From contig DUSJ01000127.1 in NCBI GenBank assembly GCA_012842645.1, forward strand, positions 1-5,278: DNA of 5,278 nt, given 5' to 3'. Made by a program: the position numbers and the translations under genes. The DNA comes from Clostridiaceae bacterium (lineage in GTDB: Bacteria > Bacillota > Clostridia > DSM-8532). Under the pieces are notes generated by a model, which was given only the letters and a program-made list of their open reading frames with translations, made no database searches and was not told the origin of the DNA. Shown in pieces: positions 1-5,278 of the stretch (positions are counted from its first letter, which is position 1; every line of letters starts with the position of its first letter).

Positions 1-179
1 CGGACAGGATCTGCGCTTACATAAAGTGCATTGAGGAACTGAAAGCCGGGAACGGAGAGTTCCTGAAAGCCCAGCAGGCCATAAAAAAAAGGATAGAGGC
101 AATTAATCTGCCCGAGGTAAGATATTTCATGGATCATTTCGTGGAAAACTTTTCTCTTACTCTGGACGAACTGAACTGA
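1..179 (+). CDS. C-terminal fragment of an unrecognised protein
   Basis: An open frame enters from the left edge and ends at TGA 177-179, leaving 58 readable residues that begin DRICAYIKCIEEL and end LTLDELN. The start lies outside the window. The tail is rich in charged and amphipathic residues (KAQQAIKKRIEAI, then a MDHFVENF segment) and looks mostly alpha-helical. It has no membrane segment and no motif I can assign. Wobble positions and composition match the downstream + strand genes, which supports real coding. A 111-nt gap separates it from the ACT gene, so co-transcription cannot be judged from spacing alone. A weak 5-bp hairpin (193-197 with 201-205, one G-T pair) lies just after the stop but has no T-run, so I do not call a terminator. 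Function unknown. Confidence 0.6.
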   Translation, partial: DRICAYIKCIEELKAGNGEFLKAQQAIKKRIEAINLPEVRYFMDHFVENFSLTLDELN

Positions 180-290
180 GCCTTCCGATCACTCTCCTTC
201 GGGGAACAGGCACGCGATTCTCTTACCATAATTTATGCCTCGGGACATGAAGCTGATGACTTATATTTAAAAGAAAACGGAGGGAAAAAC

Positions 291-560
291 ATGAAAGCTG
301 TGATCACAGTAATAGGCTGTGACAGGATAGGCATAATCGCATCCATTACGGGGATATTGGCAAAAGCGAACGTCAATATTCTTGACATCTCGCAGACCAT
401 AATGCAGAACATATTCAGCATGATCATGCTGGTGGACATAGCAAAAATGAACTGTGAATTCGCAGAGCTCAGCGACAGGCTTACGGAAGCCGGGAAAGAC
501 CTCGGGGTAGACGTCAGGATTCAGAAGGAAGAGATCTTCACGAGCATGCATCGTATATGA
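291..560 (+). CDS. ACT domain-containing protein, UPF0237 family
   Basis: This 89-residue protein is essentially a single ACT domain, a small ligand-binding fold that usually senses amino acids or related metabolites as a dimer. The hallmark region spans residues 9-36: GCDRIGIIASITGILAKANVNILDIS contains the G-x-D-x-x-GI turn before helix 1 and the VNI-x-D-IS strand that follows. The protein ends in FTSMHRI, an ending I recall as typical of UPF0237 proteins. Length matches the family (about 88-90 aa). The start is fixed by GGAGGG at 279-284, six nt upstream of ATG. It has no catalytic domain, so a regulatory or partner role is inferred. The UPF0210 gene downstream is its common neighbour, which suggests the two work together, but the bound ligand is not known and cannot be read from the sequence. 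No convincing promoter is visible upstream; TATATT at 262-267 lacks a matching -35 box. Confidence 0.93.
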   Translation: MKAVITVIGCDRIGIIASITGILAKANVNILDISQTIMQNIFSMIMLVDIAKMNCEFAELSDRLTEAGKDLGVDVRIQKEEIFTSMHRI

Positions 561-779
561 CCGCTCCTCAGGTCCGTGTATCGCTTAAATCTCATGCAGG
601 CACGCCGCTTAACACGGTTTGCATTTTCTGCAGTTACAGCCTGCAGCGATTTATCGCAGGGGACTAAAGCCGCGACTTCCCCGCTGTACGTGCTTCGTTA
701 TAAAACACGATACAAGCCCTCCGGTATATAGCGGATAAAATAAACGACAACAGCTTAGTTATAAGGAAGAGGAGATAAG
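561..779 (+). other. Structured intergenic leader before the UPF0210 gene
   Basis: These 219 nt contain no credible ORF but can form several consecutive stem-loops. One pairs ATGCA 594-598 with TGCAT 620-624 around an inner stem, GCCG 604-607 with CGGT 615-618 (one G-T pair). The next pairs CTGCAG 628-633 with CTGCAG 641-646 over a 7-nt loop. A small alternative stem uses GCGA/TCGC around 646-657 and competes with the previous one. The last pairs GGGGA 659-663 with TCCCC 678-682. None is followed by a T-run, so these are not ordinary intrinsic terminators. The segment from about 699 to the RBS is AT-rich (TATAAA, TATATA, ATAAAATAAA), but no -10 candidate has a -35 box at 16-18 nt. It may be a long 5' leader or processed spacer. 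It matches no riboswitch class I recognise, so regulation is only a possibility. Confidence 0.35.
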
Positions 780-2138
780 ATGTTTAATCTGAACGAGATA
801 TTGGAAACCGTCGATATGATATCCCGGGAAAACCTCGATATCCGCACCATCACCATGGGAATTTCGCTCAGGGACTGCGTAACCGGGAGCAGCAAGACCA
901 CCATGACAAGGATTTACGATAAAATAACGCGGCTGGCGAAAGACCTGGTCAAAACCGGGGAAGATATCGAGAGGGATTTCGGTATCCCGATAATAAACAA
1001 GAGAATTTCGGTGACGCCCATTGCCCTGATCGCCGAAAGCTGCGAGGAGGAAAATTACGCGGTATTTGCAAAAGTCCTGGACGATGCGGCCAGGGCTGTC
1101 GGAGTGAATTTCATAGGCGGATTCTCAGCTCTCGTACACAAAGGCTTTACAAAAGGCGATAAACTGTTGATAGACTCGATTCCCGAAGCGCTCTCCACCA
1201 CCGAGCGGGTATGCTCGTCGGTAAACGTGGCTACGACCAGGGCCGGCATCAACATGGACGCGGTAAAGCAGATGGGCCATGTTATAAAGGAATGCGCTGA
1301 AAGGACAAAGGACAGCGGCGGCTCGGCATGTTCCAAGCTCGTTGTCTTTGCGAATGTGCCCGAGGACAACCCTTTCATGGCAGGAGCGTTCCACGGCATA
1401 GGGGAGCCTGAGTGCGTCATTAACGTGGGAGTCAGCGGGCCCGGGGTTATGGCCCACGCCCTTAAATCCCTCAAAGGCGCCGATCTTGGCACAGTTGCCG
1501 AGACCATAAAAAAGACCGCTTTCAAGATTACCCGCATGGGACAGCTTGTTGCCCGGGAAGCATCTCAGCGGCTCAATGTGCCTTTCGGGATAGTTGACCT
1601 GTCCCTTGCCCCCACGCCGGCTGTGGGAGACAGCGTGGCGCATATCCTTGAAGCCATGGGCCTGGAACGCTGCGGCGCTCATGGAACCACTGCAGCGCTT
1701 GCTCTCCTGAACGATGCCGTGAAAAAGGGCGGAGTCATGGCCAGCTCATACGTGGGCGGCCTCAGCGGGGCTTTCATCCCGGTCAGCGAAGACGCGGGAA
1801 TGACTGACGCCGCCATATGCGGAGCCCTGAACATAGAAAAGCTTGAAGCCATGACCTGTGTCTGCTCGGTGGGTCTGGATATGATAGCCATTCCGGGCGA
1901 CACCCCTGCGTCAACCATCTCGGCCATTATTGCCGATGAGGCTGCCATAGGGGTTATCAACAACAAGACTACTGCGGTGCGCATAATACCTGTTCCCGGT
2001 ATGAAGGAAGGGGACGTGGTGGAGTACGGCGGACTGTTCGGAAGAGCCCCTGTCATGCGAGTCAACCCCTTCTCGGCCGAAGAGTTCATCAGCCGGGGAG
2101 GCCGTATCCCCGCCCCGCTCCAAAGCCTCAAAAACTGA
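780..2138 (+). CDS. UPF0210 / DUF711 ('PFL family') protein
   Basis: This 452-residue cytoplasmic protein has the full length of the UPF0210 family (about 450 aa). Recognisable family segments are the N-terminal [45 protein letters not shown] from residue 324, [17 protein letters not shown] from residue 360, [19 protein letters not shown] near 387-405, and the end [17 protein letters not shown]. The 'PFL' label reflects a structural resemblance to the pyruvate formate-lyase barrel. I see no C-terminal glycyl-radical signature (R-V-x-G-Y type), so radical-enzyme activity should not be assumed. Two cysteines, C360 and C362, sit in the segment above; from memory the second is the better conserved. 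The start is supported by AGGAAGAGGAG ending at 774, five nt before ATG. It pairs with the ACT gene upstream, but the 219-nt gap is wider than the near-contiguous arrangement I would expect. Biochemical function is unknown; a ligand-regulated enzyme is the natural inference. Confidence 0.95.
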   Translation: MFNLNEILETVDMISRENLDIRTITMGISLRDCVTGSSKTTMTRIYDKITRLAKDLVKTGEDIERDFGIPIINKRISVTPIALIAESCEEENYAVFAKVLDDAARAVGVNFIGGFSALVHKGFTKGDKLLIDSIPEALSTTERVCSSVNVATTRAGINMDAVKQMGHVIKECAERTKDSGGSACSKLVVFANVPEDNPFMAGAFHGIGEPECVINVGVSGPGVMAHALKSLKGADLGTVAETIKKTAFKITRMGQLVAREASQRLNVPFGIVDLSLAPTPAVGDSVAHILEAMGLERCGAHGTTAALALLNDAVKKGGVMASSYVGGLSGAFIPVSEDAGMTDAAICGALNIEKLEAMTCVCSVGLDMIAIPGDTPASTISAIIADEAAIGVINNKTTAVRIIPVPGMKEGDVVEYGGLFGRAPVMRVNPFSAEEFISRGGRIPAPLQSLKN

Positions 2139-2140
2139 AT

Positions 2141-2167
2141 GAGCAAAGGGGACGTACACTTTTACTC
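2141..2167 (+). repeat. REP-like palindromic repeat, unit A
   Basis: This 27-nt unit begins GAGCAAAGGGGAC and ends TTTTACTC. With flanks, AATGAG (2138-2143) pairs perfectly with CTCATT (2165-2170), and the stem continues imperfectly inward to a loop centred on GACGTA. The outer arm starts on the last base of the UPF0210 stop codon. It matches unit C (read on the - strand) at 19 of 27 positions without gaps, including GGGGAC at positions 8-13. GGGGACGTAC-type palindromes are, from memory, typical of repeats associated with RAYT (IS200-like) transposases; none is encoded here. Confidence 0.7.
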
Positions 2168-2172
2168 ATTTT

Positions 2173-2197
2173 GAGTAATGGGGCAGGTAATATTCTC
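2173..2197 (+). repeat. REP-like palindromic repeat, unit B (diverged)
   Basis: This is a second, shorter copy (25 nt) in the same orientation, five nt after unit A. It begins GAGTAATGGGG and ends ATATTCTC. Its first 11 bases match unit C at 10 positions; the second half has lost about two bases. The 3' arm of unit A and the 5' arm of unit B also form a perfect 7-bp hairpin (TTACTCA 2162-2168, TTT loop, TGAGTAA 2172-2178), so the pair can fold in two mutually exclusive ways. It lies 33 nt upstream of the DUF951 ribosome binding site. Confidence 0.55.
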
Positions 2198-2243
2198 CTG
2201 TGAGAACACGCCCAGCCTTTTATAGTAATCAGGAGGTGCTGAT

Positions 2244-2453
2244 ATGATAACCCGCAAATTCCAGGTAGGAGATATCGTAGAACTAAAAAAAGAGCATCCA
2301 TGCGGAAGCAAGCAATGGAAAATACTGAGAACCGGTGCCGATTTCCGCATCGAGTGCCAGGGTTGCAGGCATTCCCTGATGATAACGAGAACAAAATTTG
2401 AAAAAAGCGTCAAGAAGATAATAAGTACGGCTGAACAATCAATTTCATCCTGA
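2244..2453 (+). CDS. DUF951 family small protein
   Basis: This 69-residue-class protein (68-69 aa) matches the DUF951 family of small Bacillota proteins. Key features are the opening FQVGDIVELKKEHPCGSKQW (from residue 6), then WKILRTGADFRIECQGC, and the basic end RTKFEKSVKKI. The HPCG cysteine (C20) and the CxxC pair (C38, C41) resemble a small metal-binding knuckle, and H18 or H43 could be a fourth ligand. Metal binding is inferred, not known. A strong AGGAGGTG at 2231-2238, five nt before ATG, fixes the start. DUF951 genes often sit near chromosome-partition and mechanosensitive-channel genes in Bacillota; here the gene stands alone between a UPF0210 gene and a convergent GAF gene. No promoter is evident. 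It could be read through from the UPF0210 gene, 105 nt upstream, across two palindromic repeats. The last ten or so residues extend past the conserved core. Cellular function is unknown. Confidence 0.9.
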   Translation: MITRKFQVGDIVELKKEHPCGSKQWKILRTGADFRIECQGCRHSLMITRTKFEKSVKKIISTAEQSISS

Positions 2454-2521
2454 AGGGACACAGCAACTCACAAATCTTATGGAGATCCTTCGCTTTGCCC
2501 GGGAGGGAGATTTTATCATGC

Positions 2522-2554
2522 AAAAAATAAGCGACCATTGGCCGCTTATTTTTT
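2522..2554. terminator. Bidirectional intrinsic terminator
   Basis: AAAAAATAAGCG (2522-2533) is the exact reverse complement of CGCTTATTTTTT (2543-2554), giving a 12-bp arm pair. Inside it, after one A-C mismatch, CC pairs with GG around an ATT loop. The GC part of the hairpin is followed by a T-rich tract on either strand, so it can stop transcription from both directions. It sits between the convergent DUF951 gene (+, ending 2453) and GAF gene (-, ending 2590), where such a terminator is expected. Confidence 0.9.
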
Positions 2555-2558
2555 CGAT

Positions 2559-2585
2559 GAGTGAATGTACATGTCCCCATCACTC
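2559..2585 (-). repeat. REP-like palindromic repeat, unit C
   Basis: This 27-nt unit is in inverted orientation relative to units A and B. On the + strand it starts GAGTGAATG and ends CATCACTC, forming an 8-bp stem with one bulged A (GAGTG-ATG against CAT-CACTC) and a loop carrying TACATGTCCC. It begins four nt past the GAF gene's stop codon in that gene's reading direction and lies between the gene and the shared terminator. GAF transcripts should therefore end in this hairpin followed by the terminator hairpin. Confidence 0.7.
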
Positions 2586-2589
2586 ACAT

Positions 2590-4518
2590 TCATTTTATTG
2601 CGATAAAGCTGTCCATATCGGTGAAGTCCCTGTTGCAGCGAAGCCTTTTGATATCGACATTCCTGTCGGCCAGCACATTTGAGATTATGCTGTAGTTATA
2701 CTCGAAGTCCTGCAGGACGATAACTTCGGTCTGCATGTAGGAGACCGGGTACACATTCTTTACCAGGTTGGACAGCAGGGCAGGGACATCGCTTTCAAGG
2801 TACGGGGAAGCGTCATTGTCTGTTATACGAATGATTTCCAGGTCAAAATCATAGTTCCTGCAGTCATTGACATGCGATTCGAGGTTCATAAGGAAGATCT
2901 TTGAGGTGTCCTGCCTGAGCAGATTCTGCTGTTTTTCAAGGTCTATGAATCCATTGATCAGCGGAGCCACCTGGTTGGCTATGGTTTCAAAGATTAAGGT
3001 ATTCTCCTCGTTGCTCAGCAGTCCTTCCTTAAGCCTGAAGATTATAATCGCGCCTATGAATACCGTTTCATACCTGTCAAGGGTCATGGGTATGAACAAG
3101 GCTCCTGAACTGTTGCCTATGTTGCCTGCAAGGTCCTGGCCAATGATCCCGGATATTTTATCCGATTCGGGTTCAAAAACGATACGCCCTTTTTTAAGTG
3201 GCTCCAGGGCCGGCGTAAAAGGTATGGCTGACCCGACCAGGGACAGGTCCGTCGCCTTATTGACCGTAAGACTGTCGCTTTTTTCGTCATAAAGAGCGAT
3301 CATGGCATTTTCTGCGCCAAAGGATACCGTCAGGGTTTCCATGGTCAGGTCGATAAGAGTGTCACAGTCAAGGGCAGAGTTAATATTCCTGGAAAGATGG
3401 TTCAGTTTTATCAGTCGTTCAAGTTTTTCCTGCAGGAGATCCTTCTGCCTGTTTACGGTCTGTATCAGCATTGCGTTATCAAGGGCTATGTAAGTATAGG
3501 AAGCAAGGCTGTCTACAAGTTCAAAAGCGCTCTTTTTATATGTTCCGCCGGTAACCGTGGGACCGAGGGTCACGAACCCAAGGATCTTCTGACTGTCTCC
3601 TATAATGAACACAACGTAATTGGCGTTAAGGTATTCCGTAAGCTCCTTCCCGTTCTCAAACATATCGCAGAAATACCTCATATCGTTTTCGTCAGACAGA
3701 TCAAGTATTTGCTTTTCAAGGGGCATGTCAGGGTTTTTGGCCAGGTAGAAATTTTCCATCGATCCCATTGTGTCGAACACGTTCCTGTATGCCTTAAGAA
3801 CATATTTTTCGGAGGATTCGTCGTACAGAACGAACCCTGTATTGGCGCTTAAGGTCAGTTCCGAGAAGACATCAACCGCAAGACTGTAGAGCTGCTCAAG
3901 CCTGTGCTCGGTAAGCATTGCCCTGGCGGATTGGTTTATGGCAAAAAGGTTGAAGATCTTTTCGTCAAGTTCATGGTTTATTACCTGCAGCCTCTCAAGG
4001 CGAGTGGTGCTTTCAAGGGCATTATTGAAAAGGTTCATCAGCGTAGTGCATACAAGGATGTCGCTTTCATTGAAAGATGCCGTTATCATGCGGGAGAGGA
4101 GGAAAAACCCGTATAGCTTGTCCTCAAGCAGGAGAGGAAGCATGACAGTAGCTTCCAGTTCGTCCAGCATATCCTGTTCAAAGTACTGTGCAAGACTGTT
4201 CCTGCCATGTATCACGTTGCCCACGTAAAGCGCGAACTGGGAAAGTTTCTCGGTCATGCCGATCTCCCTGTAACGGCTTTCGACACCTCGCTGCTTGTAC
4301 AGTACATAGCCGTTTCCTTTCAGAAGATACAACACTGATTTGTCCACGGTCAGCAGTTCGTTGACGAAATCAAACGCGGCATCGGTAATCTGATCCAGCG
4401 TAAGCCTGTTGGAATAGAAGGTTATAGCTTCAAGCAGCCCGTTATATCTATATAGATCCGTTCGGTTGTCGTTCAGCGCATCCTGTTCGATTTTTCTGAG
4501 TATGTCGTTGTAATGCAT
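2590..4518 (-). CDS. Triple-GAF sensor protein with degenerate GGDEF-like tail
   Basis: This 642-residue protein has no signal peptide or membrane segment and should be cytoplasmic. By pattern I divide it into GAF1 (about 28-165; DKSVLYLLKGNGYVLY near 59-74), a helical linker (166-190), GAF2 (about 190-350; TGFVLYDESSEKYVLKAY near 227-244), a charged helix (352-372) and GAF3 (about 373-522; AENAMIALYDEKSDSLTV near 402-419). The final 113 residues resemble a GGDEF fold: NDCRNYDFDLEIIRITDND looks like the opening helix-strand, and YMQTEVIVL (594-602) occupies the place of the YGGDEFAIL hairpin. The GG(D/E)EF signature is absent, so cyclic-di-GMP synthesis is unlikely and a binding or partner role is more plausible. 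GAF domains typically bind small ligands or mediate dimerisation; no ligand can be assigned. ATG is preceded at five nt by AGGTG (4524-4528 on the complement). It starts 13 nt after the FapA-like gene, so the two are very probably co-transcribed. No kinase, phosphodiesterase or DNA-binding domain is seen. Confidence 0.88.
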   Translation of the reverse strand: MHYNDILRKIEQDALNDNRTDLYRYNGLLEAITFYSNRLTLDQITDAAFDFVNELLTVDKSVLYLLKGNGYVLYKQRGVESRYREIGMTEKLSQFALYVGNVIHGRNSLAQYFEQDMLDELEATVMLPLLLEDKLYGFFLLSRMITASFNESDILVCTTLMNLFNNALESTTRLERLQVINHELDEKIFNLFAINQSARAMLTEHRLEQLYSLAVDVFSELTLSANTGFVLYDESSEKYVLKAYRNVFDTMGSMENFYLAKNPDMPLEKQILDLSDENDMRYFCDMFENGKELTEYLNANYVVFIIGDSQKILGFVTLGPTVTGGTYKKSAFELVDSLASYTYIALDNAMLIQTVNRQKDLLQEKLERLIKLNHLSRNINSALDCDTLIDLTMETLTVSFGAENAMIALYDEKSDSLTVNKATDLSLVGSAIPFTPALEPLKKGRIVFEPESDKISGIIGQDLAGNIGNSSGALFIPMTLDRYETVFIGAIIIFRLKEGLLSNEENTLIFETIANQVAPLINGFIDLEKQQNLLRQDTSKIFLMNLESHVNDCRNYDFDLEIIRITDNDASPYLESDVPALLSNLVKNVYPVSYMQTEVIVLQDFEYNYSIISNVLADRNVDIKRLRCNRDFTDMDSFIAIK

Positions 4519-4531
4519 CGTTACACCTGCC

Positions 4532-5278
4532 TTACATCTTCTTTATCTCGTTATCCTTGTAGTAATACGTGATCATGGGTTCCGACCTCAGGATCTCTTC
4601 GTACTGGTTCTTGATCTCTATCCTGACCTTGGGATAAATACGCGTTTTCGCGACCACAGCGCCTTCTCCCGGTGTCCTGAGGTAATCATTAAGGCTTCTT
4701 ACCTTGTATTCAAGCTCTTTTATAACCTCTTTCAGATCGGCATACTCGCTTTTGAGCTTCTCATACACTGCAGCCTGCTCGGACGTAAGGCTATATGAAC
4801 TGCCATAGACCTGAAGATGCTGTTTTATTTTTGTTATGTTCTTCTTGTGTTCATTTATAATTTTGAGGGTATCATCAAGTTCAAGCTTCATTGCGCTGCG
4901 ATCGAAACCTCTGACCCTTATGATAGTGCGGGTTTCACCATTGTTGCCTATTTCCGCGGCAGAGGTTAGGATGTCCACATCTATCCTGCCTCCGATAATC
5001 CTGCCTTTAGGAGATTCCACGATGAGCTGCTTTGCCCTGACATTAGAATTCATGCAGTAAAAACCGACATAAACGCTGCCTTCGCATTCTACGGTGATAT
5101 CGGAGAGGTATTTCACATAAAGGTTCTTTTTGCAGCGGACTACAGCCTTGTTCTTGCCTGCTATGCCGCCCTTGATATAAATGCTTCCCTCGGTGCTCAG
5201 GATCTTGTCTGCCGCGCCTACGCCGTACTCGCCGAGGATCTCCAGGTCATTGCTGGCAACGACGCTGAAGTTGTCCTC
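4532..5278 (-). CDS. FapA family (DUF342) protein, C-terminal part
   Basis: The frame is open from the right edge to TAA at 4532-4534, giving 248 residues; the true start lies outside the window. The GTG at 5114-5116 is an internal valine codon, not a start, because 54 in-frame family-like residues precede it. Window residues 1-110 are short glycine-rich strand repeats of the FapA beta-helix type (SIYIKGGIAGKNKAVVRC at 32-49, then KYLSDITVECEGSVYVGF, KGRIIGGRIDV at 91-101 and AEIGNNGETRTIIRV). Residues about 130-202 form a long charged coiled coil (KLELDDTLKIINEHKKN through ELEYKVRSLNDYLRT). A C-terminal beta segment follows (GAVVAKTRIYPKVRIEI to the end, NEIKKM). This order of beta-helix, coiled coil and beta tail fits FapA/DUF342. 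In Vibrio a FapA homologue takes part in polar flagellar assembly; in Bacillota the role is largely unknown, and no flagellar gene is visible here. It is the upstream partner of the GAF gene. Confidence 0.9.
   Translation of the reverse strand, partial: EDNFSVVASNDLEILGEYGVGAADKILSTEGSIYIKGGIAGKNKAVVRCKKNLYVKYLSDITVECEGSVYVGFYCMNSNVRAKQLIVESPKGRIIGGRIDVDILTSAAEIGNNGETRTIIRVRGFDRSAMKLELDDTLKIINEHKKNITKIKQHLQVYGSSYSLTSEQAAVYEKLKSEYADLKEVIKELEYKVRSLNDYLRTPGEGAVVAKTRIYPKVRIEIKNQYEEILRSEPMITYYYKDNEIKKM

Noticed and set aside
255..290. Promoter for the ACT gene based on TATATT at 262-267
   Set aside because: No -35-like hexamer lies 16-18 nt upstream (CTCGGG is found there).
1055..1682. Long antisense ORFs (160 and 185 codons) inside the UPF0210 gene
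   Set aside because: They overlap a full-length, clearly conserved gene, have composition imposed by its codons, and show no domain or RBS.
780..2138. Annotation of the UPF0210 protein as a pyruvate formate-lyase or glycyl radical enzyme
   Set aside because: The C-terminal glycyl-radical motif is absent and no activating-enzyme gene is nearby. The 'PFL' name reflects fold similarity only.
2162..2461. Antisense ORFs across the DUF951 gene
   Set aside because: DUF951 on the + strand has family motifs and a strong RBS; the reverse frames have neither.
2141..2585. CRISPR array
   Set aside because: There are only three diverged palindromic units, one of them inverted, with no regular spacers and no cas gene.
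2479..2682. Small + strand ORF after DUF951, with an internal ATG at 2518 preceded by GGGAGGGAG
   Set aside because: It reads through the terminator hairpin and repeat unit C, then runs antisense into the conserved 3' end of the GAF gene. The encoded sequence resembles no family, and the purine-rich run is probably coincidental.
3397..3852. A 151-codon + strand ORF inside the GAF gene
   Set aside because: It is a shadow of the - strand GAF coding frame, with no recognisable domain.

Overview
This 5.3 kb window looks like a chromosomal segment of an anaerobic, probably Clostridia-like member of the Bacillota. The evidence is an ACT-domain/UPF0210 ('PFL family') gene pair, a DUF951 small protein typical of that phylum, strong AGGAGG-type ribosome binding sites, and a GAF-domain/FapA-family (DUF342) gene pair. 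This placement is inferred from gene families. No rRNA, tRNA, CRISPR array, transposase or phage gene is visible.

The left half reads on the + strand. It holds the last 58 codons of an unrecognised gene (1-179), a small ACT-domain regulator-like protein (291-560), a 219-bp gap able to form several stem-loops, and a full-length UPF0210/DUF711 protein (780-2138). The last two belong to families that commonly sit side by side. The usual expectation is that the ACT protein acts as a ligand-sensing partner of the larger protein, whose biochemical role is unknown. A 68-residue DUF951 protein follows at 2244-2453.

The right half reads on the - strand as a two-gene operon. The C-terminal 248 residues of a FapA/DUF342-family protein enter from the right edge (4532-5278). 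After 13 nt they are followed by a 642-residue soluble protein (2590-4518) with three predicted GAF domains and a C-terminal module that looks like a GGDEF domain without its signature. The two half-windows converge on a strong bidirectional intrinsic terminator at 2522-2554.

The convergence zone also holds three copies of a 25-27 nt imperfect palindrome with a GGGG core (2141-2167, 2173-2197, 2559-2585). Each lies just after a gene, with its G-rich strand in that gene's sense orientation. They resemble REP-like repeats of the kind associated with RAYT (IS200-like) transposases. I do not see a convincing new defence or mobile system. The points most worth checking are the repeat family, the degenerate GGDEF-like tail of the GAF protein and its link to FapA, and the structured gap before the UPF0210 gene.
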